This document shows, piece after piece, positions 1 through 7,479 of a stretch of 64,000 bases of DNA (position 1 is the stretch's first letter; each line of letters opens with the position of its first letter). Source of the DNA: an uncultured Methylophilaceae bacterium (lineage in GTDB: Bacteria > Pseudomonadota > Gammaproteobacteria > Burkholderiales > Methylophilaceae); contig CAIQFD010000015.1 of assembly GCA_903870995.1 (NCBI GenBank), positions 1 through 64,000 of the forward strand. Reading direction: 5' to 3'. The notes under the pieces were generated by a model. That model saw nothing but the letters and a program-made list of their open reading frames with translations. It was not told where the DNA came from and ran no database searches. The position numbers were made by a program, and so were the translations under genes.

Positions 1-143
1 GTATTCGCTAAAGTCTCAGCTGCCACACGCGCAGTTGGGTCTTGTTCTAGGATCGCATCTAAAATGCTGTCAGACACCTGATCAGCGAGTTTGTCTGGAT
101 GGCCTTCAGAAACAGATTCTGAGGTAAATAAATATTCGGACAT
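1..143 (-). CDS. metK: S-adenosylmethionine synthetase (N-terminal part)
   Basis: Only the first 47 codons lie in the window; the gene continues past the left edge. The N-terminus reads [20 protein letters not shown], the MetK signature in which the His of GHPDK contributes to the ATP/methionine site. MetK makes S-adenosylmethionine from methionine and ATP in the cytoplasm. The ATG at 143-141 is the natural family start. Its upstream region (144-472) is AT-rich and I see no known SAM riboswitch in it, unlike metZ further right. The identification is secure despite truncation. Confidence 0.93.
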   Translation of the reverse strand, partial: MSEYLFTSESVSEGHPDKLADQVSDSILDAILEQDPTARVAAETLAN

Positions 144-472
144 AATCAATTATTTCTTTAATGTGAAGGTTTTATTATATGAACAAATGTTGTCATTCTG
201 ATGACATCATCATTAATGGGCCCGCTAATACCACCTAGCGAACCAATCAAATATACTTTTCTATTTGAATAATATCTTAACATAAACCCTCATGATTGTA
301 AGGCTTAACATAATATTAAGTATGTTCGATAACGTACATATAGTTAAAAACAAGACTAAGTGGCGATTTAGATATTAACCAATATGAAAAATCAAATATC
401 AATAATAAAAAGTAGGGTAAAAAAACACGCATTTTTATCAAAAAATTATCATCTAACTAATACAGAAATTGG
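144..472. other. AT-rich intergenic region between metK and the SYLF gene
   Basis: This is 329 bases without a supportable gene. It must hold the metK promoter on the minus strand and the end of the rhamnose operon transcript. The one clear structure is an inverted repeat, TGTCAT-TCTG-ATGACA, at 191-206, about 50 bases upstream of metK. It could be an operator or a weak hairpin. A short pair GCTA/TAGC lies nearby at about 225-238. No convincing intrinsic terminator for the SYLF gene was found. Confidence 0.5.
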
Positions 473-1015
473 TTAGCGATATATCTTAGAAAACTTAGAC
501 CCCTCCAATGTTAGATTGCCCATTAAGCCCTTATTTGAAAATATATAAGCAATAATTGGCTGATTTGCAGTCTCGGTATCAATCCCTTTTCCTGTACCAC
601 TATCCATCACAGCAACACTTCCATCAAGCCCCGCAGCCCACCCATCGTGAACACGAAAGTTCTCAAGGGCGTCTTTTTCCATAAACAGGATCACTTCACT
701 GCGTGACTGCGCACCTAATTGCAAGCCAAAGGATATGGCAGCCGTTGAATAATAATCCACCGTCTTACCATCTACCTGGAGCACCCCTTCGCCGTAATCA
801 CCACCCACAAAGAAACCGGCCTTCATGATGCTAGGAAAAATTAGTATTCCAGCAGCCTTAGAGGCCAGTTCTTTATTGCCAGGACTAAGGTTATAAAATG
901 TCGTCAACGCGAATTGGACGTCAGTATCGATTTCAGCCTTAGATGCAGAGCGGGCAGATCCCGAAATGACCAGACACATCAAACCAAACATTAAGACTAA
1001 CTGCCTCAACTTCAT
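473..1015 (-). CDS. SYLF (Ysc84-like) domain lipid-binding protein, exported
   Basis: A 180-residue protein with a typical signal peptide (MKLRQLVLMFGLMCLVISGS..., cleavage probably after a SARSA-like motif). It is followed by a SYLF/Ysc84 domain: GILIFPSIMKAGFFVGGDYGEG, then SFGLQLGAQSRSEVILFM and DGSVAVMDSGTGKG. Family members bind phosphoinositides in eukaryotes; the bacterial role is poorly defined and probably envelope-related. A longer frame opens with TTG at 1030, but the ATG at 1015 is preceded by a good GAGGGG ribosome binding site and starts a clean signal peptide. It directly follows rfbC and may be the last gene of that transcript. Confidence 0.8.
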   Translation of the reverse strand: MKLRQLVLMFGLMCLVISGSARSASKAEIDTDVQFALTTFYNLSPGNKELASKAAGILIFPSIMKAGFFVGGDYGEGVLQVDGKTVDYYSTAAISFGLQLGAQSRSEVILFMEKDALENFRVHDGWAAGLDGSVAVMDSGTGKGIDTETANQPIIAYIFSNKGLMGNLTLEGSKFSKIYR

Positions 1016-1030
1016 ATCCAAACCCCTCAA

Positions 1031-1564
1031 TCAAATCTCAGAAAATAAGTGACCATTTTGGTCTTTTAATGACAACGCAGGTTCTCCATCAAGCGGCCAT
1101 GATATGGCAAGTGTCGGGTCATCCCAACGGATGCAATGATCAAACTCTGGCGCATAGTAGTCCGTGGTCTTATACAAAAACTCTGCCGTATCAGAAAGCA
1201 CTAAAAACCCATGTGCTAAACCTTCCGGAATCCAGAGCTGTTTTTTATTGTCCGCCGAGAGAACCTCTCCCACCCACTGACCAAAAGTTGGAGAATCCTG
1301 CCTAATGTCGACAGCGACATCAAACACCTCGCCCTGAGTAACTCTTACAAGCTTACCTTGTGGCTGAGGATCCTGGTAATGCAAACCACGGAGAACGCCC
1401 CTGGCTGACTTTGAATGGTTGTCCTGCACAAACTTTACCTGACGACCAATCGCCTGCTCAAACTTAGCGTGGTTAAAGCTCTCAAAGAAGAAGCCTCGCT
1501 CGTCACCAAAGACCAGCGGCTCAATTAAAAATACATCTTGGATTGCGAGTGCCGTCGCCTTCAT
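1031..1564 (-). CDS. rfbC: dTDP-4-dehydrorhamnose 3,5-epimerase
   Basis: A 177-residue cupin-fold enzyme of dTDP-L-rhamnose synthesis. It epimerises C3 and C5 of dTDP-4-dehydro-6-deoxyglucose. The sequence contains FGDERGFFFESF near residue 19, RGVLRGLHYQ with the catalytic His62, and WIPEGLAHGFLVLSD at about 111-125, all standard RmlC motifs. Length fits the family. Its ATG overlaps the rfbA stop codon by one base (TAATG), indicating translational coupling. It is the third step of the pathway, after RfbA and RfbB, and is followed by RfbD. Confidence 0.95.
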   Translation of the reverse strand: MKATALAIQDVFLIEPLVFGDERGFFFESFNHAKFEQAIGRQVKFVQDNHSKSARGVLRGLHYQDPQPQGKLVRVTQGEVFDVAVDIRQDSPTFGQWVGEVLSADNKKQLWIPEGLAHGFLVLSDTAEFLYKTTDYYAPEFDHCIRWDDPTLAISWPLDGEPALSLKDQNGHLFSEI

Positions 1565-2451
1565 TAAAATATTTTTTCTTTTAGGATATTCTGGAGATAC
1601 TGACCATAGCCATTCTTCGCAAGCGGCTGAGCAAGCTTCTGCAAATGCTCAGCACTAATCCAGGCTTGGCGATACGCAATTTCCTCAGGACAGGCGACCT
1701 TGAGTCCCTGACGATTCTCGATGGTCGCAATAAATTGACCCGCCTCGAGCAATGACTCATGCGTTCCAGTATCGAGCCACGCATAGCCACGACCCATGAT
1801 CTCCACGTCAAGCATACCTTGTTCTAAATACACGCGATTAAGATCTGTAATCTCTAACTCACCACGCTTCGATGGCTTAAGACCTTTAGCAATCTCAACA
1901 ACGTTTGCATCATAAAAATAAAGGCCCGTGACGGCATAGTTAGACTTAGGCTGTGCTGGCTTCTCTTCAATACTGACAGCCTTATTACTACAATCAAACT
2001 CCACAACGCCATAGCGTTCAGGATCCTGCACATGATAAGCAAACACGGAGGCGCCCTCCTCCTTTGCCTTTGCATTGGCAAGCAGATGATGGAAGTCATG
2101 TCCGTAAAAAATATTGTCGCCAAGGACGAGTGCAGAGAGATCATTACCGATGAACCTTTCACCGATAATAAAGGCCTGCGCTAGGCCATCAGGATTCGCC
2201 TGAACCTCATAAGCAATATTAAGGCCCCACTGGCTTCCGTCGCCGAGCAACTGCTCAAATCGCGGGGTGTCTTGTGGCGTAGAAATCACCAAGATGTCTC
2301 GGATGCCTGCGAGCATCAAAGTCGACAAGGGATAGTAGATCATCGGCTTATCAAACACTGGCAACAACTGCTTAGACACAGCTAGTGTTGCTGGATATAA
2401 CCTTGTGCCAGAACCACCAGCGAGGATAATGCCCTTACGATGTTTAGCCAT
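1564..2451 (-). CDS. rfbA: glucose-1-phosphate thymidylyltransferase
   Basis: A 295-residue nucleotidyltransferase that makes dTDP-glucose from dTTP and glucose 1-phosphate, the first step towards dTDP-L-rhamnose. The N-terminus [16 protein letters not shown] (residues 8-21) is the nucleotide-binding loop, and [19 protein letters not shown] and LGDNIFYG follow as in RmlA. Length matches the family (about 290). It is separated from rfbD by a toxin-antitoxin pair rather than lying directly against it. Its stop overlaps the start of rfbC. Confidence 0.96.
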   Translation of the reverse strand: MAKHRKGIILAGGSGTRLYPATLAVSKQLLPVFDKPMIYYPLSTLMLAGIRDILVISTPQDTPRFEQLLGDGSQWGLNIAYEVQANPDGLAQAFIIGERFIGNDLSALVLGDNIFYGHDFHHLLANAKAKEEGASVFAYHVQDPERYGVVEFDCSNKAVSIEEKPAQPKSNYAVTGLYFYDANVVEIAKGLKPSKRGELEITDLNRVYLEQGMLDVEIMGRGYAWLDTGTHESLLEAGQFIATIENRQGLKVACPEEIAYRQAWISAEHLQKLAQPLAKNGYGQYLQNILKEKIF

Positions 2452-2459
2452 TAAATTTC

Positions 2460-2735
2460 CTAATAAACCTGATCATGATCACCTAAATTAACTAAAATAA
2501 TTTCATGATCCGTCACAATCATATCGAGCGTGATTCTATATTTGAGATTAACTGAGATGCTGTGTAGCCCATCGAGTCTCCCTTTAAGTGCATGCAAGCG
2601 CAAGGATGGGTGGTAAGGATTTAACTCTAACAATTCTAACGTTTTAGCATACTGACGCTCGACATCGGCGTGTCGCTTAATGAAGGCGGCTGCTTTTCGG
2701 TTGTATTGCTCAGTGTAAATTAATGTCCAACGCAT
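2460..2735 (-). CDS. RelE/YafQ-family toxin of a type II toxin-antitoxin pair
   Basis: A 91-residue basic protein resembling RelE/ParE-superfamily mRNA interferases of the YafQ type. It has an N-terminal strand ([13 protein letters not shown]), a helical middle with [15 protein letters not shown], then [14 protein letters not shown] and the terminal motif [10 protein letters not shown]. The GxHDxVY ending is typical of YafQ-like toxins, with a C-terminal His/Asp and Tyr near the active site. Its ATG overlaps the antitoxin stop by one base (TAATG). It lies between rfbD and rfbA, in the same direction as the rhamnose genes. RelE against YafQ subfamily placement is uncertain. Confidence 0.85.
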   Translation of the reverse strand: MRWTLIYTEQYNRKAAAFIKRHADVERQYAKTLELLELNPYHPSLRLHALKGRLDGLHSISVNLKYRITLDMIVTDHEIILVNLGDHDQVY

Positions 2736-2989
2736 TACTGATTGAGTTTGTGCAAATGTGCAATATGATCAGCAACCGAGCATTTTACAAACCGACCTGC
2801 CTCTATATCCGATCTAGATTCTGCAAGCGCCGCTTCAAGCTCACACTCTCTTAAATACTGGTATTGCTGCTGATTCATCACCACATACTTAATCTTGCCA
2901 CGCACACTCAAGGTAGCTTCAGGATGTGTTGCTAGGGCTTCTTCTATTGCTTTCACCCCTTTAACTTTCAAATCATTCGCTGCAATCAT
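2735..2989 (-). CDS. Phd/YefM-like antitoxin partner of the YafQ-like toxin
   Basis: An 84-residue protein beginning MIAANDLKVKGVKAIEEAL, followed by SVRGKIKYVVMNQQQYQYLRECELEAALAESR. This is the Phd/YefM (prevent-host-death) type: an N-terminal DNA-binding domain and a C-terminal helix that would neutralise the toxin. A longer frame starts at 3007, but the ATG at 2989 has a GAGGTG ribosome binding site seven bases upstream and begins at the family N-terminus. It precedes its toxin with a one-base overlap. A related but broken copy lies upstream of rfbB at 5051-5165. Confidence 0.82.
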   Translation of the reverse strand: MIAANDLKVKGVKAIEEALATHPEATLSVRGKIKYVVMNQQQYQYLRECELEAALAESRSDIEAGRFVKCSVADHIAHLHKLNQ

Positions 2990-3022
2990 ATCGGAACACC
3001 TCACCAAAACTATATTAACAGC

Positions 3023-3050
3023 ATTCTAAACCGTACTATTAATAATGCAA
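3023..3050 (-). promoter_or_regulatory. possible promoter of the rfb-embedded toxin-antitoxin pair
   Basis: Reading the minus strand, TTGCAT (3050-3045), a 16-base spacer and TAGAAT (3028-3023) form a moderate sigma-70-like promoter about 35 bases before the antitoxin ATG. The -10 element includes the rfbD stop codon TAG. It would let the pair be expressed independently of the rhamnose operon. The match is suggestive only. Confidence 0.3.
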
Positions 3051-3949
3051 TCGTTATGTGCAACATTCAATATATCTTCCAATACTTTTACCACTTCATC
3101 CTGCCACGCTGGTAACAAAACCCCAAAAGTGCTTTTGATCTTCGTAGTATCCAACCTTGAGTTTGCCGGCCTAGGTGCTGGTAATGGATATTCTTTAGTA
3201 GCAATAGGCTGGATTGCATCTGCTGCAATCTTGGTTTTTAAGCCAAGTCCGTTCGCAGTAGCCACCACCATCTGCGCATAGCCATGCCAGCTTGTCTCAC
3301 CATCGGTCACCAGGTGGTAAGTTCCGTACTTTTGACTCGCACCAGGCTCAAATAACTGTTTCGCAATGATCGCCGTCACATCCGCCAACAAAGCTGCAGA
3401 GGTTGGCGAGCCCACCTGATCAGAAACGATGCTCAGCTTATCTCTCTCTTGAGAGAGCTTTAGCATCGTCTTCAAGAAATTTACGCCACGACTCCCGAAC
3501 ACCCAGCTGGTACGAAGGATGATATGTTTAGGGGCATTGTTTCGAACTGCCGCCTCTCCTAGCGCCTTAGTCTTACCATACATAGACTTAGGGTTTACTT
3601 TATCGGTCTCGGTATAAGCGCCCTCCTTGAGGCCGTCGAACACATAGTCTGTTGAGTAATGAATAATGGGGATATTGCGTCTAGATGCAAACTTCGCAAG
3701 GATCTCTGGCGCCTTAGCATTAATCGCATGCGCAATCACGGGCTCACTCTCAGCCTTGTCTACAGCCGTGTAGGCAGCAGGGTTCACAATCAAATCCGGC
3801 TTAACTTTCTCTAGAAGCTTTTCTATCGCGGCTGGGTCACTGAGGTCACACTCCTTCACATCCACGCCAATCACCGTCCCAAGGGGGGCTAAGCTTCGCA
3901 TAAGCTCGAAGCCAACCTGACCATTCTTACCTGTAATCAAAATTTTCAT
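3026..3949 (-). CDS. rfbD: dTDP-4-dehydrorhamnose reductase
   Basis: A 307-residue short-chain dehydrogenase-type protein catalysing the last, NAD(P)H-dependent step to dTDP-L-rhamnose. The N-terminus MKILITGKNGQVGFELMRS is the Rossmann motif. STDYVFDG and YGKTKALGE (Tyr-x-x-x-Lys catalytic pair) follow, then RTSWVFGSRGVNFLKTML. A longer frame to 4006 exists, but it would overlap rfbB and has no family precedent; the ATG at 3949 is the usual start. It lies seven bases downstream of the rfbB stop. The final codons extend towards the toxin-antitoxin insertion point. Confidence 0.94.
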   Translation of the reverse strand: MKILITGKNGQVGFELMRSLAPLGTVIGVDVKECDLSDPAAIEKLLEKVKPDLIVNPAAYTAVDKAESEPVIAHAINAKAPEILAKFASRRNIPIIHYSTDYVFDGLKEGAYTETDKVNPKSMYGKTKALGEAAVRNNAPKHIILRTSWVFGSRGVNFLKTMLKLSQERDKLSIVSDQVGSPTSAALLADVTAIIAKQLFEPGASQKYGTYHLVTDGETSWHGYAQMVVATANGLGLKTKIAADAIQPIATKEYPLPAPRPANSRLDTTKIKSTFGVLLPAWQDEVVKVLEDILNVAHNDCIINSTV

Positions 3950-3956
3950 TAATATC

Positions 3957-5012
3957 TCAGACGTATTGCTTATTGAGCCATTGGCGATAATCGCCACTCG
4001 CCACATTGGCTACCCAAGGCTGATTTTCGAGGTACCAGATCACCGTCTTGCGTATCCCCGTCTCGAAGGTCTCTTGAGGCTTCCAACCCAACTCACGCTC
4101 GATCTTTGTGGCGTCAATCGCATAACGTCTGTCGTGGCCAGGCCTATCTTTCACAAACGTAATCTGTGCCTTATAACTTAAGCCGTCTGCACGAGGCTTA
4201 AGCTCGTCCAATATGTCACATAGCGTATTCACCACATCTAGGTTAGCCTTCTCATTCCAACCGCCTACATTGTATGTCTCACCAAGCTTACCGTCAGCTA
4301 ACACGCGTCGAATAGCACTGCAGTGATCCTTCACAAAGAGCCAGTCTCTGATCTGCTGACCGTCACCGTAGATAGGAATCGGCTTGCCGTTCATCGCGTT
4401 GAGCAAACATAATGGAATCAACTTCTCAGGGAAATGATAAGGACCATAGTTATTAGAACAATTCGTTGTTAATACAGGCAAGCCATAGGTGTGATGATAG
4501 GCTCGCACCAAGTGATCTGAAGCCGCCTTAGAGGCTGAGTAAGGGCTATTGGGGGCATAAGGCGTTGCCTCGGTGAACGCAGGATCATTGGCGCCCAAGG
4601 TCCCGTAGACCTCATCGGTTGAAATATGCAAAAACCGGAAGTCCGATTGCGCTTTTTCATCAAGCCCAGCCCAATAGGCGCGCACCGACTCTAATAGGTG
4701 AAATGTCCCCACCACATTAGTCTGGATAAAGTCTTCAGGTCCATGGATAGAACGGTCTACATGACTTTCGGCGGCGAAGTTAATCACGGCACGTGGCTTG
4801 TGCTTCTGAAGGAGCTCGGGAACTAGCTTGGTGTCGCCAATACCCCCCTTAACAAAGATATGTCTTAGATCATGTTCAAGACTAGAAAGATTTTCTAGAT
4901 TGCCCGCGTAGGTCAACAGATCAAGATTCAAAACTGGCTCATCTAACTGAGCCAGCCAGTCTAAAACAAAGTTAGATCCGATAAAGCCTGCACCACCCGT
5001 CACTAAAATCAT
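3957..5012 (-). CDS. rfbB: dTDP-glucose 4,6-dehydratase
   Basis: A 351-residue extended SDR enzyme, NAD-dependent, converting dTDP-glucose to dTDP-4-dehydro-6-deoxyglucose. It shows [12 protein letters not shown] (residues 5-16), the active-site segment STDEVYG (131-137) with the catalytic Asp-Glu, and YSASKAASD with Tyr158 and Lys162. Length is standard. It is the first gene of the rhamnose operon (rfbB-rfbD-TA-rfbA-rfbC). Directly upstream sits a decayed toxin-antitoxin relic, so the operon promoter lies within or beyond that remnant. Confidence 0.96.
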   Translation of the reverse strand: MILVTGGAGFIGSNFVLDWLAQLDEPVLNLDLLTYAGNLENLSSLEHDLRHIFVKGGIGDTKLVPELLQKHKPRAVINFAAESHVDRSIHGPEDFIQTNVVGTFHLLESVRAYWAGLDEKAQSDFRFLHISTDEVYGTLGANDPAFTEATPYAPNSPYSASKAASDHLVRAYHHTYGLPVLTTNCSNNYGPYHFPEKLIPLCLLNAMNGKPIPIYGDGQQIRDWLFVKDHCSAIRRVLADGKLGETYNVGGWNEKANLDVVNTLCDILDELKPRADGLSYKAQITFVKDRPGHDRRYAIDATKIERELGWKPQETFETGIRKTVIWYLENQPWVANVASGDYRQWLNKQYV

Positions 5013-5050
5013 ACTTCACTCTCAAAGTTCATTGTTTACGATTATAACAA

Positions 5051-5165
5051 TTAATACCGCTGATCATGGTCGCCAATCTTAATCAAGAGGCAAAAGCCCT
5101 GCCAAACCCTCTTCAATGGTTGCCACACCCCCGACCCTTAATTCGTTCGCACTAATAATAGACAT
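5051..5165 (-). pseudogene. relic of a Phd-YafQ-type toxin-antitoxin module
   Basis: On the minus strand an ATG at 5165 opens a 28-codon frame reading ISANELRVGGVATIEEGL, closely resembling the N-terminus of the intact antitoxin at 2735-2989 (IAANDLKVKGVKAIEEAL). It stops at 5079. In another frame the last codons before TAA at 5051 read LLIKIGDHDQRY, matching the end of the intact toxin ([12 protein letters not shown]). An internal deletion has therefore joined the start of an antitoxin to the end of its toxin, leaving both non-functional. The DNA is not a close copy of the intact module, so this is a related family member rather than a recent duplication. Confidence 0.75.
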
Positions 5166-5209
5166 GATGATTTACTTATGCAGAATCGTAGCCTCATTAA
5201 AACATACTC

Positions 5210-5229
5210 AAATTTCTTCACAGAAATTT
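5210..5229. repeat. perfect inverted repeat upstream of hipH
   Basis: AAATTTCT (5210-5217) and AGAAATTT (5222-5229) are perfect inverted copies separated by TCAC. They lie just upstream of the -35 element proposed for hipH. This could be a regulator binding site; there is no T-tract to make it a terminator. Confidence 0.5.
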
Positions 5230-5232
5230 AGT

Positions 5233-5300
5233 TTGGCGCTATCTAAAGTAAAGGAATATAATAACTATTCACTTATCCATTCATAAATCTATTCAAATTA
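5233..5300 (+). promoter_or_regulatory. hipH promoter with three tandem 12-base repeats
   Basis: TTGGCG (5233-5238), an 18-base spacer and a perfect TATAAT (5257-5262) form a promoter. Transcription should begin near 5269, leaving a leader of about 30 bases. Immediately after the -10 lie three abutting 12-mers: CTATTCACTTAT (5265-5276), CCATTCATAAAT (5277-5288) and CTATTCAAATTA (5289-5300), the last ending at the ATG. No Shine-Dalgarno sequence is visible. Repeats at the start site suggest a repressor array. Confidence 0.6.
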
Positions 5301-6638
5301 ATGAGCACACACACTGAATTAATTCGTCTACGCCTCAACTCCGGGCCAGCAACTGCTAGACAACTAGCTGAATCTATTCGAATTAGCCAGCCAACCATCT
5401 CTCGCTCGCTATCAAAGTTAGGGGATGAAATTATCAGAATTGGTTCAGGACCATCTATTCAATACGCACTTAAAGATGCAACACGCGGTATGCGTGAGGT
5501 ACCAATCTACCGTGTTGATATGGAGGGGAAAATACGCGCCCTAGGGATGCTCATTCCTGTCATGCCTGATGGATTTGTGATGTTACAAGACAATGGTGAG
5601 GCACTTCACAGCCATGGTCTACCTTGGTGGTTGAGCGATATGCGTCCACAAGGATACTTAGGTCGCGCTTATGTAGCACGACATGCTGCAAACCTTGGAT
5701 TACCTTCCAACTTAAATGAATGGCACGATTCAGATGCAATGCGTGCACTCATTGCACATGGACACGATGCAGTAGGGAACCTGTTGATAGGCGATGTCGC
5801 CAGAGGTCACTTTTTACAAATGCCTAATCCAGTGCCAATAACGCCAAGCGGTCAGCTATTTGCACGACTCGCGAAAGAGGCTGCAAGTGGCGAGTCTCCA
5901 GGATCTTCTGCTGGAGGCGAGCAGCCCAAATTTACAGCCTTCGTACAAACTGATCTTGGTGCTCAGCACGTATTGGTTAAATTTACCGCTGACGAAAAAA
6001 ACCCGGTTACTGAGCGCTGGAAAGACTTATTATTGGCTGAACACTTAGCATCAGAGACCTTAAGGGAAGCTGGCATTTCTGCTACAAAAACACAGATTGT
6101 TGATCATGACCTGCAACGTTTCTTGATGATACATCGTTTCGACCGCGTTACACTCCTTGGACGCAGAGGACTGTTTTCACTTTCCACGCTAGATGCAGAG
6201 TTTGTTGGTCTAGGTACCGGCGGATGGCACATTGCAACGAAAAGATTATTGCAGGCTCAAGTGATTACCGCTGAAGCCTTCCATTCCGCTTCCTTACTTT
6301 ACGCATTTGGCAGGCTGATTGGTAATACCGATATGCATTTTGGGAACATTTCTTTCATGAGTGAGCATGGCAGACCTTACCATCTAGCACCCGCATACGA
6401 CATGTTGCCAATGACATTTTCACCTAAAGCTGGAGGGGGCATTGCCAACACGATCATAGCGCCTTTAGTGGACGCAGGAATCGACAGCAACACTTGGAAC
6501 AAAGCTTTGGCACTAGCAAGGAGCTACTTAACCAGATTAGAGAACGAAGACGGTTTTAATCATTCATTTACTACCTGTCTGATTGCTTTAAGAGCCTCTA
6601 TTGAGGAAACAGCAACGCAAATTAGTCGATTGGCATAG
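5301..6638 (+). CDS. hipH: HipA-family toxin, YjjJ/HipH type
   Basis: A 445-residue protein with the architecture of E. coli YjjJ (HipH): an N-terminal winged-helix domain (residues 1-55, ARQLAESIRISQPTISRSLSKL) fused to a HipA-type Ser/Thr kinase. Kinase hallmarks are present: the Gly-rich loop SSAGGEQPKF (202-211), IHRFDR (277-282), the catalytic GNTDMHFGNI (341-350) and the metal-binding AYDMLP (365-370). Unlike HipBA there is no separate hipB gene beside it; the fused DNA-binding domain may fill that role. Family members phosphorylate translation components and slow growth. It lies in a toxin-antitoxin cluster. Confidence 0.88.
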   Translation: MSTHTELIRLRLNSGPATARQLAESIRISQPTISRSLSKLGDEIIRIGSGPSIQYALKDATRGMREVPIYRVDMEGKIRALGMLIPVMPDGFVMLQDNGEALHSHGLPWWLSDMRPQGYLGRAYVARHAANLGLPSNLNEWHDSDAMRALIAHGHDAVGNLLIGDVARGHFLQMPNPVPITPSGQLFARLAKEAASGESPGSSAGGEQPKFTAFVQTDLGAQHVLVKFTADEKNPVTERWKDLLLAEHLASETLREAGISATKTQIVDHDLQRFLMIHRFDRVTLLGRRGLFSLSTLDAEFVGLGTGGWHIATKRLLQAQVITAEAFHSASLLYAFGRLIGNTDMHFGNISFMSEHGRPYHLAPAYDMLPMTFSPKAGGGIANTIIAPLVDAGIDSNTWNKALALARSYLTRLENEDGFNHSFTTCLIALRASIEETATQISRLA

Positions 6639-6731
6639 GGTGCAACCTACTGCAACACCATGCCAATGTGGAGAGCAGACGCACGCTAATACCATTTATC
6701 GGTCTCTTTAAGTGCGGCACTACTCTCCCGT

Positions 6732-6766
6732 TTGATTTTAGTGTATATTTAAATGTATATTTAAAT
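6732..6766 (+). promoter_or_regulatory. phd-doc promoter with tandem operator repeat
   Basis: TTGATT (6732-6737), an 18-base spacer and TATATT (6756-6761) make a plausible promoter. The 12-mer GTATATTTAAAT occurs twice without a gap, at 6743-6754 and 6755-6766, overlapping spacer and -10, each copy containing the palindrome ATTTAAAT. A Phd-type antitoxin would be expected to bind such sites and repress its own operon. Confidence 0.6.
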
Positions 6767-6778
6767 AAGGAGCCTGAA

Positions 6779-7027
6779 ATGGAAGTGTTATTAAGTTCAC
6801 TCACCGCATCCCTCACCGAACTTCGTGAGCCCAACAAAGTGATCGCAAAAGCTGGCAACCAACCGGTTGCCATCCTTAATCGCAATGAGGCGATTGGTTA
6901 CTTTGTACCTAAGAGCGCCGTCTCTGAAATTGAATTAATGCCCGCATCAACCGCTCAGGTGGATGACTTCATCAAGAATGAATTGGCTCAAATAGATCAT
7001 GTCCTTGAATACTTGAAAGATAAATAA
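6779..7027 (+). CDS. phd: Phd-type antitoxin of the phd-doc pair
   Basis: An 82-residue protein. The frame opens earlier at 6668, but the ATG at 6779 follows AAGGAG with seven bases spacing and starts at the family N-terminus. The N-terminal half (LTASLTELREPNKVIAKAG, then PVAILNRNEAIGYFVP) is a Phd/YefM DNA-binding fold; the tail (VDDFIKNELAQIDHVLEYL) would be the Doc-binding helix. It lies two bases before doc. The stretch AILNRNE is shared with the antitoxin at 14582, which guards a different toxin. Confidence 0.85.
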   Translation: MEVLLSSLTASLTELREPNKVIAKAGNQPVAILNRNEAIGYFVPKSAVSEIELMPASTAQVDDFIKNELAQIDHVLEYLKDK

Positions 7028-7029
7028 TC

Positions 7030-7410
7030 ATGCAGTACGTGATTATTGAAACCATTCATGTCATTTCATTGCATGAGCACATCATCGGCAAGAATGAGCT
7101 ACAAGGGCTCGCTAAAGATAAATCCTTAGAAGCTGTTATTGATCGGGTTCATAATCGCCTACAATATGGTTTCATTGCCGACGCCTATGATTTAGCTGCC
7201 TGCTACGCAACATTTATCGCAAAAGGCCACTGCTTCAATGATGCAAACAAGAGAACTGCGGCAACCGTTCTGTTTCTAGCCCTATCTCTCAACAATATTA
7301 AAATGAAGTTTTCTGATCTATCACTTGGGGATTGGATTATTCAAGTAGCCACCGATCAAAAAACTGAAGTAGAGTTGGCGGCTTGGTTAAGATCACTGAA
7401 TAAAGAGTAA
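7030..7410 (+). CDS. doc: Doc toxin (Fic-fold kinase, death on curing)
   Basis: A 126-residue Fic-fold protein. The signature HCFNDANKRT at residues 67-76 fits the Doc form HxFxDANKRT, in which Gly of canonical Fic (HxFxxGN) is replaced by Ala, as in the P1 Doc protein that phosphorylates elongation factor Tu. Upstream motifs DRVHNRLQYG and DLAACYATFIAKG also match. The size is typical of Doc (about 126 residues). It is paired with the preceding phd-like gene. The stop codon overlaps a 20-base palindrome at 7409-7428. Confidence 0.92.
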   Translation: MQYVIIETIHVISLHEHIIGKNELQGLAKDKSLEAVIDRVHNRLQYGFIADAYDLAACYATFIAKGHCFNDANKRTAATVLFLALSLNNIKMKFSDLSLGDWIIQVATDQKTEVELAAWLRSLNKE

Positions 7411-7428
7411 ATAAGGACGTCCTTATTT
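7409..7428. repeat. 20-base perfect palindrome between doc and psiE
   Basis: AAATAAGGACGTCCTTATTT is a perfect palindrome that begins within the doc stop codon. As RNA it could form an 8-bp stem with an ACGT loop ending in UUAUUU, a weak terminator for phd-doc. Alternatively it is an operator: a TATAAT at 7443-7448 before psiE would place its -35 region inside the palindrome. Confidence 0.5.
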
Positions 7429-7479
7429 CATCACAAGAACGATATAATTCAGCATTACTATTTTAGTTAGACTGCCAAC

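Noticed and set aside
144..472. SAM riboswitch before metK
   Set aside because: No SAM-I, SAM-II, or SAM/SAH core motifs are present, in contrast to the metZ leader.
3950..4006. N-terminal extension of RfbD (19 extra residues)
   Set aside because: It overlaps the end of rfbB and has no counterpart in the family; the ATG at 3949 begins at the Rossmann motif.
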